Assembly: GCA_945883845.1 (NCBI GenBank)
Contig: CAMCYI010000015.1
Span: forward strand, 1-64,000
Direction of reading: 5' to 3'
Source of the DNA: Bacteriovorax stolpii
GTDB lineage: Bacteria > Bdellovibrionota > Bacteriovoracia > Bacteriovoracales > Bacteriovoracaceae
DNA: 64,000 nucleotides
Shown here: one piece after another, positions 51,267-60,389 of the stretch
Layout: each line of letters begins with the position of its first letter
Numbering within the stretch: the first letter of the stretch is position 1
The notes under the pieces: generated by a model
Seen by the model: the letters and a program-made list of their open reading frames with translations, nothing else
The model's database searches: none
What the model was told of the DNA's origin: nothing
Translations under genes and position numbers: made by a program

Positions 51267-53018
51267 ATGAAAACGCAACTTCATCTCCACCAAACGCACC
51301 ATACGCTGGCCGACTTCGACAGCATTATGAAATATGCGGCAGAAAACCTTCAGGGCGAGAGTCTTCACGTCTTTCCGGAACTCTTTCTAACAGGTTATCC
51401 CCTTCAGGATCTGGTTTTGCAGAGACCATTCATCGAGCAGTATCTTTCCCACCAGAACGATCTTCACGAATGGGCAAAAAAAATGCCCAAGGCAGCATGG
51501 CGGGGCCTTCTGGGAGGACTCTCTTTTGAGATGGAATGTCAGGGAACACCCAAGCACATTCAGAACGTGATCTACGAGGTGATCCCGGGCACTGGCCTCA
51601 AACAGCTTTACACAAAAAGGCTCCTTCCTAATTATGACATCTTCGATGAACAAAAATATTTTGTTCCCGGTAACGGGAATGCATTCTATGAATTTAACGG
51701 CGAACTCTTCGGACTCCAGATCTGCGAGGACATGTGGGCCTCGACTTTTCACCAGATGGATCCGTGCGAACTTATGCACACAGAAGTTAAAGAAAAGAAC
51801 CTGAAACTCTCCGGAATTATCAATCTTTCTGCTTCACCTTTTGAGGCCGCCAAGAAGAAAAAAAGATTTGAACGGGCGAAAAATATCTCGCTCTTATTTG
51901 GCTGCCCATTCATCTATGTGAACAGAGTCGGCGGTGAAGATGAGATCCTCTTTGATGGCAGCAGCTTCATCATGGCCGGAAGTGAGCTGGTTCTGGAACT
52001 CAAAACTTTTGAGAATGACTCCCGCTGTTTTGAACTGAAAAGTGCTCAGGGACAATATGATCAAAAACCTGTTTTTCGCCAGGAGAATACTTGGGAAGGA
52101 CTCTTCACCCCACAAATCGACAATACTCAAAGACCACCAGTTCTTAATGAATGGACCGATCATGAATGCGCCGAGGTGCTGAAAGGATTGCAGTTTGGTC
52201 TTCAGGAGTATGCCACAAAGAGCGGGTTTAAAAAATTCCAGATTGCACTCTCCGGAGGAATGGATTCGGCCCTTGTTCTCGCAATCGTTAAGCTTTCGCT
52301 CAAACCTGGTCAGAGTGTAGAAGCTATCTACATGGCCAGTCAGTTTTCAGCTTCGGCCAGCACCGAACTTTCGGTGGATATGTGTCACAGACTTGGTATC
52401 CCTCTCGTCCATTTCCCCATCAAATTCCTGCATGCCATGGTGAAAAACGCTTTCACCCAGAATTTCAGCGAGCCCTTTGAGAGCCTCACGGACGAAAATG
52501 TGCAAAGCCGCCTTCGTGGGATGCTTCTTTACACCCGCTCGAATCAGACGGGGTCCATGGTCATTAATACGTCGAATAAATCTGAACTTGCAGTAGGATA
52601 TTCTACCCAGTACGGCGATTCAGTCGGCGCCATCTCACTTCTTGGAGATCTCTATAAAACAGAAGTTTATCGCCTCGCCTCTTATATCAATTCTCACCAT
52701 GGACAGATGATTCCTGAAGGTATCATCGGCCGTGGACCTTCAGCTGAGCTGCGGGAAAACCAGCTTGATCAGGACTCTCTGCCACCCTATATTCGTCTAG
52801 ATGCCATTCTTGAGGGGATATTGAGTTACCATTTCGGGAAAAAACAGTTGCTTGAATCAGGTTTTTCCGAGGAAGAAGTCACAAAAGTACTTCATCTCTA
52901 CCTGAAATCAGAGTATAAACGAGCTCAGTTTTGTCCGATCCTTAAGGTGAAGGCAAAAAGTTTTGGCTTCGGATACCGGGTTCCAATGAGCAAGAATTTA
53001 AATTATCAACTGAACTGA
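51267..53018 (+). CDS. nadE: Glutamine-dependent NAD+ synthetase
   Basis: N-terminal nitrilase domain (FPELFLTGYP, KRLLPNYDIFDEQKYF, ICEDMW); IALSGGMDSALVLAI, NTSNKSELAVGYSTQYGD. Confidence 0.95.
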   Translation: MKTQLHLHQTHHTLADFDSIMKYAAENLQGESLHVFPELFLTGYPLQDLVLQRPFIEQYLSHQNDLHEWAKKMPKAAWRGLLGGLSFEMECQGTPKHIQNVIYEVIPGTGLKQLYTKRLLPNYDIFDEQKYFVPGNGNAFYEFNGELFGLQICEDMWASTFHQMDPCELMHTEVKEKNLKLSGIINLSASPFEAAKKKKRFERAKNISLLFGCPFIYVNRVGGEDEILFDGSSFIMAGSELVLELKTFENDSRCFELKSAQGQYDQKPVFRQENTWEGLFTPQIDNTQRPPVLNEWTDHECAEVLKGLQFGLQEYATKSGFKKFQIALSGGMDSALVLAIVKLSLKPGQSVEAIYMASQFSASASTELSVDMCHRLGIPLVHFPIKFLHAMVKNAFTQNFSEPFESLTDENVQSRLRGMLLYTRSNQTGSMVINTSNKSELAVGYSTQYGDSVGAISLLGDLYKTEVYRLASYINSHHGQMIPEGIIGRGPSAELRENQLDQDSLPPYIRLDAILEGILSYHFGKKQLLESGFSEEEVTKVLHLYLKSEYKRAQFCPILKVKAKSFGFGYRVPMSKNLNYQLN

Positions 53019-53029
53019 AGGAGATCATC

Positions 53030-53443
53030 ATGAGCGACAATCAAACTGAGACAGCAAAAGAAAAAGTTATGGGTAAATTTAACGAAGTTAAAAAGAACAT
53101 TGAAACTTTCGTTGATGGCATCAACGTTAACGAAATCAAAAGCAAGATGAACATTCTTGTTAAAGATGCTCAGAAAGATTTCAATAAGCTCGTTGATAAA
53201 GATCTCGAGATCATGAAGAAAAAACTTCAGAAAGAAAAATCTGATATCGAAGCAAAAGCTAAGAAATTCCTTGATGGTCATAAGAAAGAACTGAATTCTC
53301 TTCAGTCAAAATTCGACAAACTTGTTAAGGCCAGCAGCAAGCTCAAGTCTTCGAAGTCAGCAGCTCCAAAAGCAGCTACAACGAAGAAAAAAGCTTCAAA
53401 GAAAGTAGCGAAAGCTACTAAGAAAGTTGCGAAGAAAAAATAA
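53030..53443 (+). CDS. Histone H1-like Lys/Ala-rich protein
   Basis: Charged helical N-terminal part; tail SKSAAPKAATTKKKASKKVAKATKKVAKKK. Confidence 0.65.
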   Translation: MSDNQTETAKEKVMGKFNEVKKNIETFVDGINVNEIKSKMNILVKDAQKDFNKLVDKDLEIMKKKLQKEKSDIEAKAKKFLDGHKKELNSLQSKFDKLVKASSKLKSSKSAAPKAATTKKKASKKVAKATKKVAKKK

Positions 53444-53464
53444 TCAGAAATTCATCACTTGATT

Positions 53465-53496
53465 TGAAAGGCCTGCGCAAGCGGGCCTTTTTTTTT
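53465..53496 (+). terminator. Intrinsic terminator
   Basis: AAAGGCCTGCGCAAGCGGGCCTTTTTTTTT. Confidence 0.88.
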
Positions 53497-53498
53497 AA

Positions 53499-54830
53499 TT
53501 ATGCGACGACTTCGGTAACGTGGAAGACCTTCCCGCGACCGGATTTTTTCGACATATACATCATCTTGTCTGCGAAATCGATGATAGCCTTCGCTGAATC
53601 TGCATCCGTTGGAAAATCGGCGACACCAATTGATAAAGAGAGTCTGTGTTTTTTCTCGCCTTCAACGATAAATTCAGCTGCCTTCACAGCTTCAGAAATC
53701 CTGAGAGCAATTTTCTTGGACTCATCAATAGGAGTTTTGGGCAAAATAATAATAAACTCGTCTCCCCCGTAACGGTAGACGAGATCCGAAGATCTCAACT
53801 GGACCCTGATGATTTTCGCCATATCAATCAGGAGCTGACTACCCACCACGTGTCCCCACTGATCATTAACCGTCTTGAAGTAATCGATATCGACAAACAA
53901 CAGACTGAAGGCGGATTTATCCATCTGATAACGGGCAATATGAAATTCCAGGTCTTCAATCAACTTTCTCTGGTTGTAGAGACCGGTCACATCATCAGTC
54001 ATCGAGAGGATATGCATGCTTTCGCGCTTACGTGATTCGGATAGAATCGAGACGGAAGTACGAAGTACATTCGAAAGATATTCACTCAGAATATCCTTGA
54101 TGCCATATTCCGAAGTATTGTGTGTGACGAGGTAGCAGAGTTTTCCATCACCAGCTTTCACAAGAAAGTAAAACTTATCGCCGACAAAGCGCAGGCCGAA
54201 TATGACTCCAGCATCATCGGTGACAAAACGTTTAATACGCTTCATCTGATGATCAGAAAGCCTCAGCTTTGTCTTCAGTGAACGCAGAATCTTATCATCC
54301 GAGGAGAATGAAATTTCTTTTTCTATCGAAACGAAAAGTTTGAGATATTGAATCAGGGCACCCGCTACATCTGACGCTGACGAAAAGCTCTCAGGACGTG
54401 AGAAGAGATGGAGAACCGCACGTTCAGGACTCCACTCTCCACTTTGGATTGCTCCATGCAGTTTCAGGCGGTAAAAAACTGTGCGTAATTCATTGTCTTG
54501 CAAAGGAAGAGTTAAAAAATCAAAGAGACCTGCGCGGAAAGCGTTTACGATGCCATGATTGTCCGGTCTGGGTGAAAGCAAAGTAATGGCCGCGCGAGGA
54601 TGATGCTGATGAATCCGTCGGATGTCATCGATCGTTTTCTGGCTCTGGCGATTAGAGAAGAAAAAGACCGCGTGGAAATTTTTCTTAATTGATTCCATCT
54701 CAGATACGTCGTGAATGAAGGAAATATGAAACTTGATACGATTCGATTTCAATGAACGTTTGATCCCTTCACTGGAAAAGGAATCGAGCCCGATGGCCAG
54801 AATATCGAGTTGGTTAGCGATGTTCTTCAT
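53499..54830 (-). CDS. Diguanylate cyclase with degenerate N-terminal receiver-like domain
   Basis: C-terminal RSSDLVYRYGGDEFIIILP: GGDEF A-site intact, RxxD I-site 5 aa upstream; N-terminal receiver-like pattern without conserved catalytic residues. Confidence 0.88.
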   Translation of the reverse strand: MKNIANQLDILAIGLDSFSSEGIKRSLKSNRIKFHISFIHDVSEMESIKKNFHAVFFFSNRQSQKTIDDIRRIHQHHPRAAITLLSPRPDNHGIVNAFRAGLFDFLTLPLQDNELRTVFYRLKLHGAIQSGEWSPERAVLHLFSRPESFSSASDVAGALIQYLKLFVSIEKEISFSSDDKILRSLKTKLRLSDHQMKRIKRFVTDDAGVIFGLRFVGDKFYFLVKAGDGKLCYLVTHNTSEYGIKDILSEYLSNVLRTSVSILSESRKRESMHILSMTDDVTGLYNQRKLIEDLEFHIARYQMDKSAFSLLFVDIDYFKTVNDQWGHVVGSQLLIDMAKIIRVQLRSSDLVYRYGGDEFIIILPKTPIDESKKIALRISEAVKAAEFIVEGEKKHRLSLSIGVADFPTDADSAKAIIDFADKMMYMSKKSGRGKVFHVTEVVA

Positions 54831-56803
54831 CAGACGTCTATATTCTTTTTAAGGGCCTGAACCGCACTATCCCTATCCGACTCATCTTCAAGAACTGTGA
54901 TCGCACTTCGTAAGGTTTTAATCGCTTTATCGAGTTTATCTTCCAGTTCATACCGGCTCTCAACTGATTTCTTTTCCTGGTTACTGATGGATTCCATGTC
55001 AAATTCCATGGCATCGATCTTTCTTTTAAGTTCCAGTATTTTGAGATCCCGGTGACGGATCTGAGTTTCGGCATCGGATTTAAGAAGCTCCAGTTTCTGT
55101 TCAAGCTCACGCTCGCGCATCTGGACTTTTTTTAGATCAATCTTATTTCTCTGGCCGGCCTTCTCGAGTTCCTGAGAAAGAATCTTGTTTTTCTCTTCGA
55201 GAATCATCTTTCTTTCATCATGAAATTTGAGCCTGTCTTTGAGTTCAGTGATCTCTTCATTCAATTTTTTACGGATAATTGATAGTTCAATTTTCTTTTC
55301 ATCGAGTTCCGCCCTAATCGTAAGGGTCTGACGATTATGAAGCATTTTATCTTCTTCGAGATTCTGAATTCTCGTCAGAAGATCTGTGCGGTCAGTGCGA
55401 AGATTAGCGATGGTTGCCTGTGCTCTTTCCATTTCAACAGTGTAGGCGCCACTGATTTCTTTCAGTTCAGCAGCGAGAGGTCTCATGGATTCGGCTTGAG
55501 CTGGTTCCTTGGAGGCTTTTGCTTCAACCTTTTCTACTTTCACCGTTTTTTCGGCTTTCTCGATTTTCTCAACTTTTTCAGCTTTCGTTTCTTTCTTCTT
55601 CTTAGGCTTCTCTTCTTCAATCGCCTCACCGCTGAAATCAAGACTATCGAGATCAAGGTCATCGGACACGAGTGGTTCGTCGAGGCTTGGAAATGATACT
55701 GACATTTCTTCGTCATCGTCGTTCAACTGAGGAGAAATCATGATCTGAGAGGATGTACTCTCCATGATGGCGTCAATTTCGCGAAGTTTTTCTTTTGCAT
55801 CTTCAGAAAGATCATCTGAATCATCCGGGCCATTACTGAGATCATCAAAACTTAGGCCATCAGTTTCAAGAGCATCATCTGAAGAGAGGTCAAGATCACC
55901 ACCTGAAGGGATATCATCAGACAAATCCAGTCCGTTATCATCTGCGGGAAGATCCGGAGTATCAGAGAAGTCGAGACTACCCAGATCACCAGAGTCAGCG
56001 AGGGGTTCATCCAGGGACTCCCCAAGTGAAGCACCTGAAGATTCGTCATCATCAAGGCCAATCAGGTTGAAATCATCAGCTGCTGCTTCGGCAGGCGCAG
56101 TCGCGTCTGATAGACTAAGGTCATCGCCATCATCCGCCAGCATGAGATCCATACCTTCGTCGAGCGGCGCCGCAGGAATATCAGGGCCATCAGAAAGACT
56201 CAGATCTCCGAAGTCACTGACCAGGGATAATCCACTTTCGTCATTTTTGTTGTCGCTCATACTTACTCCGGAATTTACGGCCGATGGTGCAGATGTTGGT
56301 TGTTTATTAGTTTGTGGGGCCAGATGCCTGAAGACCGAATCCATTTCCTTGCTCATTGCATGGTTAGCAAAACGGACAAGACTTTCTGAATTCGAAAATT
56401 CGCTGTCAAGATTTCGGGCCTCGAATGTGGGTGGAGCATCATCAGCAAGAACGCCGAGAGAAATGAGTGATTCTTTCACTCCATCCTCATCGGATTTGAT
56501 ACTGAGATACGCATCTCCAAAAGAAGGTGAGAGTTGATGTTTTTTTAGATCGAATCCCTTACTGTCCTGAATGACGTTAATGATTCTGGCCGCTGGACAA
56601 GCTTTTCTGATGGCCTTGATGCATTTTGTGGCAAACTCCTGAGGCTCAAGAAGGTGCGCAAAAAAAACAGGCTTCTTATCATCAGAGAGAATATCATTCA
56701 GCTGATCGATATCCTTGACCACATAACACTCACCAAAAGCAGAAACAATCTGCTGAAATGGAATAAAGCGTTGCTGATCAGAGCTTATAAAATAAAAAAT
56801 CAT
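54830..56803 (-). CDS. Receiver-like/acidic-repeat/coiled-coil scaffold-like protein
   Basis: N-terminal alpha/beta region (MIFYFISSDQQRF...PVFFAHL...ARIINVIQDSKG); long Asp/Ser-rich region (DDLSLSD, DLDLSSDD, DGLDLSDD); KAEKVEKIEKAEK tract; about 200 aa coiled coil. ATG start at 56803. Confidence 0.65.
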   Translation of the reverse strand: MIFYFISSDQQRFIPFQQIVSAFGECYVVKDIDQLNDILSDDKKPVFFAHLLEPQEFATKCIKAIRKACPAARIINVIQDSKGFDLKKHQLSPSFGDAYLSIKSDEDGVKESLISLGVLADDAPPTFEARNLDSEFSNSESLVRFANHAMSKEMDSVFRHLAPQTNKQPTSAPSAVNSGVSMSDNKNDESGLSLVSDFGDLSLSDGPDIPAAPLDEGMDLMLADDGDDLSLSDATAPAEAAADDFNLIGLDDDESSGASLGESLDEPLADSGDLGSLDFSDTPDLPADDNGLDLSDDIPSGGDLDLSSDDALETDGLSFDDLSNGPDDSDDLSEDAKEKLREIDAIMESTSSQIMISPQLNDDDEEMSVSFPSLDEPLVSDDLDLDSLDFSGEAIEEEKPKKKKETKAEKVEKIEKAEKTVKVEKVEAKASKEPAQAESMRPLAAELKEISGAYTVEMERAQATIANLRTDRTDLLTRIQNLEEDKMLHNRQTLTIRAELDEKKIELSIIRKKLNEEITELKDRLKFHDERKMILEEKNKILSQELEKAGQRNKIDLKKVQMRERELEQKLELLKSDAETQIRHRDLKILELKRKIDAMEFDMESISNQEKKSVESRYELEDKLDKAIKTLRSAITVLEDESDRDSAVQALKKNIDV

Positions 56804-56947
56804 GTACACCTTTGGAATAATGATAACTTAACCTCCCCCTACTCATAAACGGGAGGCAAAGATTGCACTGCCTTAAGAGGCTGCTTTTTATTGATTGTCC
56901 TGAGTCCTCATAATACAATTTAGGAGATTTTCCCTAGAGGAGGAGAC

Positions 56948-57928
56948 TTGAAAAAGCTGATGCTCGTCGCACTGACTATCCTGACTGTATTTATCGGACA
57001 TGCAATTGCTGAAGATACGTTCCTGCCTTCCAATATTCTGATGATGGATGAGAAGTTTTCTCATCACGTAATCCTTGTGGAAAAGGCCACTCATAAAATC
57101 CATATCTACGGAAACAAAGACTCGCATCCTAAGCTCCTCAAGACATACAACATGGCGACGGGAAAATTGAAAGGCGACAAAGCAGCCGAAGGCGATCATA
57201 AAACTCCTGAAGGAATTTACTCAATGTATGAGTTCCTTTCGAAAGATGACCTTCTCAAGCGTCACGGGAAAGCTGCTGAAATTTACGGCAGTGGTGCATT
57301 CCCGATGAATTATCCTAACTTCATGGATGATCGAGTTGGTAAAACCGGCGGCGGTATCTGGCTTCACTCGACAGATAATGATAATCGCATTTTTAAGGGC
57401 CTTGATTCCCGCGGATGTGTTGTCGTTCAGAACGCAGACCTCAAAGAAATCTCTCAATATATAGAACTGAATGCGACTCCGATCGTAGTCGTTCAGGATA
57501 TTTTCTTTCTTAACCAGACGACCTGGGAAAGAAACCGCAAAGAGCTCAACGACACTATTTCGAAATGGACGAAGGCGTGGCAGGAAAAAGACTTCGATAA
57601 CTACATCGCAGCTTACGATCCTGTTAACTTCTACGATAAGAGTAAAGGAAACTACCATTCGTACAAAACATACAAAAAGGCAGTTTTCTCGAGACCAGAT
57701 TCTCCGCAGATCAAGTTTGGCTATACCTCTATCCTTTCGACGGAAGATTACGCTGTTGTTCATATTCAGCAGGACTATCGGTCAAACGTCATTAATGACA
57801 TTGGTAAAAAAACTCTCTATTTGAAAAAGAACACCAACTACGACTGGAAAATCGTCGGCGAGCTCTGGTCCAAGGTGGAAGACGATAATGTTGCCTTCAC
57901 ACCATCAAAACGCTTTTTTAAAGAATAA
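56948..57928 (+). CDS. YkuD-fold L,D-transpeptidase/L,D-carboxypeptidase with C-terminal NTF2-like domain (Csd6/Bd1075-like)
   Basis: Signal peptide; GKLKGDKAAEGDHKTPEGIY; GGIWLHSTDNDNRIFKGLDSRGCVVV (His...Arg-Gly-Cys); C-terminal ISKWTKAWQEKDFDNYIAAYDPVNFYD...DWKIVGELW. TTG start. Confidence 0.85.
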   Translation: MKKLMLVALTILTVFIGHAIAEDTFLPSNILMMDEKFSHHVILVEKATHKIHIYGNKDSHPKLLKTYNMATGKLKGDKAAEGDHKTPEGIYSMYEFLSKDDLLKRHGKAAEIYGSGAFPMNYPNFMDDRVGKTGGGIWLHSTDNDNRIFKGLDSRGCVVVQNADLKEISQYIELNATPIVVVQDIFFLNQTTWERNRKELNDTISKWTKAWQEKDFDNYIAAYDPVNFYDKSKGNYHSYKTYKKAVFSRPDSPQIKFGYTSILSTEDYAVVHIQQDYRSNVINDIGKKTLYLKKNTNYDWKIVGELWSKVEDDNVAFTPSKRFFKE

Positions 57929-57931
57929 AAC

Positions 57932-58675
57932 ATGAAAGACTCCATTCAACAGTCGGGCAGCGAAGTGGCCATCGTCATTTATGATGCCCCTTTACCTCCC
58001 CGATATTTCCGGTTCACGAAAAAATTCATCCGTACTTTTTTCGTGGTTGTTCCTATCCTTCTCGGGCTTTTACTCGTCAGTTTATTCATCTGGGGTCTGG
58101 GTCCGCGGATCATCTCGTCACCAAGACCGAGCTTACCTGAAGTGATCTCACCCACTGACTCAAAACTCCTTGAACTTGAAAACGAAGTCAGAACTCTCTC
58201 AATAACGAACAAGCAACTGACAGATAAACTCTCATCGATACCAGCAACAACAACCGGCGAAGATCCTTTCCTCATGGGAATTGTGAAACCATACGGTATG
58301 CAGAATTTCCTAAGTCAGAACAAGGTAACAATCGATCAGATAGAACTTGCACAGGAATCCAAGTCCACACACTTAAAATTTCAAATCATCAGCAGCAGTC
58401 CCGAAACAAAAGTCACCGGACATATTCTGGTGTTCATGATCACGCCGACCGGGCTGATGGCCTATCCTGAAGAAGCGAATACTCTGCTCTCTGAAGGTGT
58501 TAAGTTCTCTACGGGTGAGCCATTTTCAGTTTCTCGCCTCCGTCCGACAGACGCCTTCTTTAACCAGTCACTCAATGGCCCCACAGTTAAATTCGTCATT
58601 TATATTTTCAGCCGCGAAGGCGATCTGCTTCTGATCAAAGAAACTGAAACATTTAAAGTAGGAAGCAAATCATGA
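57932..58675 (+). CDS. Bitopic membrane protein with extracytoplasmic coiled coil and C-terminal domain
   Basis: TM FFVVVPILLGLLLVSLFIWGLG, heptad segment LLELENEVRTLSITNKQLTDKL. Confidence 0.6.
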   Translation: MKDSIQQSGSEVAIVIYDAPLPPRYFRFTKKFIRTFFVVVPILLGLLLVSLFIWGLGPRIISSPRPSLPEVISPTDSKLLELENEVRTLSITNKQLTDKLSSIPATTTGEDPFLMGIVKPYGMQNFLSQNKVTIDQIELAQESKSTHLKFQIISSSPETKVTGHILVFMITPTGLMAYPEEANTLLSEGVKFSTGEPFSVSRLRPTDAFFNQSLNGPTVKFVIYIFSREGDLLLIKETETFKVGSKS

Positions 58676-59031
58676 TCAAGGACCAGGACTTCAGGGAATT
58701 TCATTATAATGTTCTTGGTGCCAAATCTAAGTTTATAGGTGACCTCTCACTTTGCGGAGACGCCATCATTACCTCTGAGGTTCACGGAAGCATTGAAATC
58801 AGAGACGAAGGCAAGCTCATCCTCGAGAGAGAAAGTTTTGTTAAAGGTAAAATCCGCGCGATCAATCTTGATATTTTTGGAACCGTAGAAGGAGACATTG
58901 AATGTCTCGGACTTCTTTCTATCCGTTCAAGTGCTCACGTAACTGGAAAGATAAAATCCGGAAAGCTTGTGATTTACCCCGGAGCCGTCGTCGAAACGAC
59001 TCTCGACTCCGAGGGTGAAGTTTCGTCTTAG
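58672..59031 (+). CDS. Bactofilin
   Basis: Short beta-helix repeat protein: GDLSLCGDAIITSEVHGSIEIRDEGKLILERESFVKGKIRAINLDIFGTVEGDIECLGLLSIRSSAHVTGKIKSGKLVIYPGAVVE. Confidence 0.9.
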   Translation: MIKDQDFREFHYNVLGAKSKFIGDLSLCGDAIITSEVHGSIEIRDEGKLILERESFVKGKIRAINLDIFGTVEGDIECLGLLSIRSSAHVTGKIKSGKLVIYPGAVVETTLDSEGEVSS

Positions 59032-60389
59032 AGAAAATCCTGATAATTTAAAACGCGAACCGGACGAATTCTCGAGAGAGTCTTTTCAAGAGACTTATCC
59101 CCTACCACGACCACTGTCTGCTTTTCCCAAGGGAAAACTTCAAGTGTCGACTCTGCCAGTTCCTGCGGAGTCATCTTCGCGACTCTTTCCGGGAAAGAAA
59201 CCAGTTCACTGAGATTTCTGCCCTGATGATCGTAAAGCATAATCTGACCGATGAACGCCGAGATCTCTTCAAAGCCAAATGCGTAACTTCCGATTTCATG
59301 TCCCTGCTGATGTGAGAATTCTTTCGGAGTAATCTTTCCGTTACTGACCTCACCAAAGACGTCACGGATAATCCCTATCGCTTCTGAAGTCGTTTCTGTT
59401 TTAGAGAATGTAATAATTCCTGCACGACCGTAGTCTCTCTGAATAGAGACATAAGCACCTGCTGAATAAGTAAGTCCACGCTTCACACGAAGTTCCTGAA
59501 CAAGCTTCGATGTGAAACTTCCCCCCATGAACCCAGCGAGAAATTGAAATTGATCATATTTATGTCCGATTTCATCTCTGATCATGAAACGGCCTATGCG
59601 GATCTGCGCCTGGTTAGCACCCGGAACCGGAATAAGATAAATCTGAGACTGGCCAGTAGCACGCTTCAATTCGTGGCGTTTCAGTGCGGTTTCATTTTTC
59701 CAGCCACACTTGGCGATTGTTTTCTCCATGCCTGTAACATCTTTCGGGCCTGCGATGTAGAGAACTTTTTTCGCGCGCTTAATTTCCTGGAGTCTTTCTT
59801 TCAGAATTGAGCTCGAGAGTTTTCCGTAAGATTCGAGAGTGCCTTCAGCGGGCTGCGCGTACGGAGTATTCTCAAGACTGATTTTACGGAAAATTCTATC
59901 CGCAAGATTTGAGTGTGAAGTGACCAGGTTCTTGAGATGGCTCTTAGCACGGCTGACGTAAGACTGGAGCTCAGATTCAGGGAACTGAGCATCCTTAAAA
60001 AGTTCGCAGACTTTACCCATCACAGGATTGATGTCCTTTGTGAGTGCCTGAACAGTGAAGACTGAGTATTCATGAGTCACTGTGTGCTTGAGATTGGCAC
60101 CGTAGAAATCAAAGAACTCAGCGAGTTCACGCTGGCCCTCTTTCGAAGTTCCTGAAGTCAGCTGGTCGAACATACTTTGAGTGACACCCGGGAATGAATC
60201 ACCAAGGGCGCCGTCCTGAATATAAACAGATGCAGTGAAGTTCGGAAATTTATCATCCTCAATCCACACGACTTTAAGATCATCCCATTCCATTCTCTTA
60301 ACAGATTTAAGAAATGAATCATCGGCCCAGGCGAATGTTGCTGTTAAAAATAAAAATGCTGAAAGATATTTAATCATAGAAGTACTCAC
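59028..60389 (-). CDS. M16-family peptidase homologue lacking the HxxEH motif
   Basis: M16 fold features (LRVKRGLTYSAGAYVSIQRDYGRAGI) but zinc motif region reads GVTQSMFDQLTSGTSK. Confidence 0.8.
   Translation of the reverse strand: MSTSMIKYLSAFLFLTATFAWADDSFLKSVKRMEWDDLKVVWIEDDKFPNFTASVYIQDGALGDSFPGVTQSMFDQLTSGTSKEGQRELAEFFDFYGANLKHTVTHEYSVFTVQALTKDINPVMGKVCELFKDAQFPESELQSYVSRAKSHLKNLVTSHSNLADRIFRKISLENTPYAQPAEGTLESYGKLSSSILKERLQEIKRAKKVLYIAGPKDVTGMEKTIAKCGWKNETALKRHELKRATGQSQIYLIPVPGANQAQIRIGRFMIRDEIGHKYDQFQFLAGFMGGSFTSKLVQELRVKRGLTYSAGAYVSIQRDYGRAGIITFSKTETTSEAIGIIRDVFGEVSNGKITPKEFSHQQGHEIGSYAFGFEEISAFIGQIMLYDHQGRNLSELVSFPERVAKMTPQELAESTLEVFPWEKQTVVVVGDKSLEKTLSRIRPVRVLNYQDFL

Noticed and set aside
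55764-56537. 257-aa plus-strand ORF rich in Ser/Arg
   Set aside because: Antisense shadow of the Asp/Ser repeat region of the minus-strand scaffold gene; low-complexity composition and no independent motif.
57221-57763. 180-aa minus-strand ORF
   Set aside because: Antisense to the L,D-transpeptidase-fold gene.
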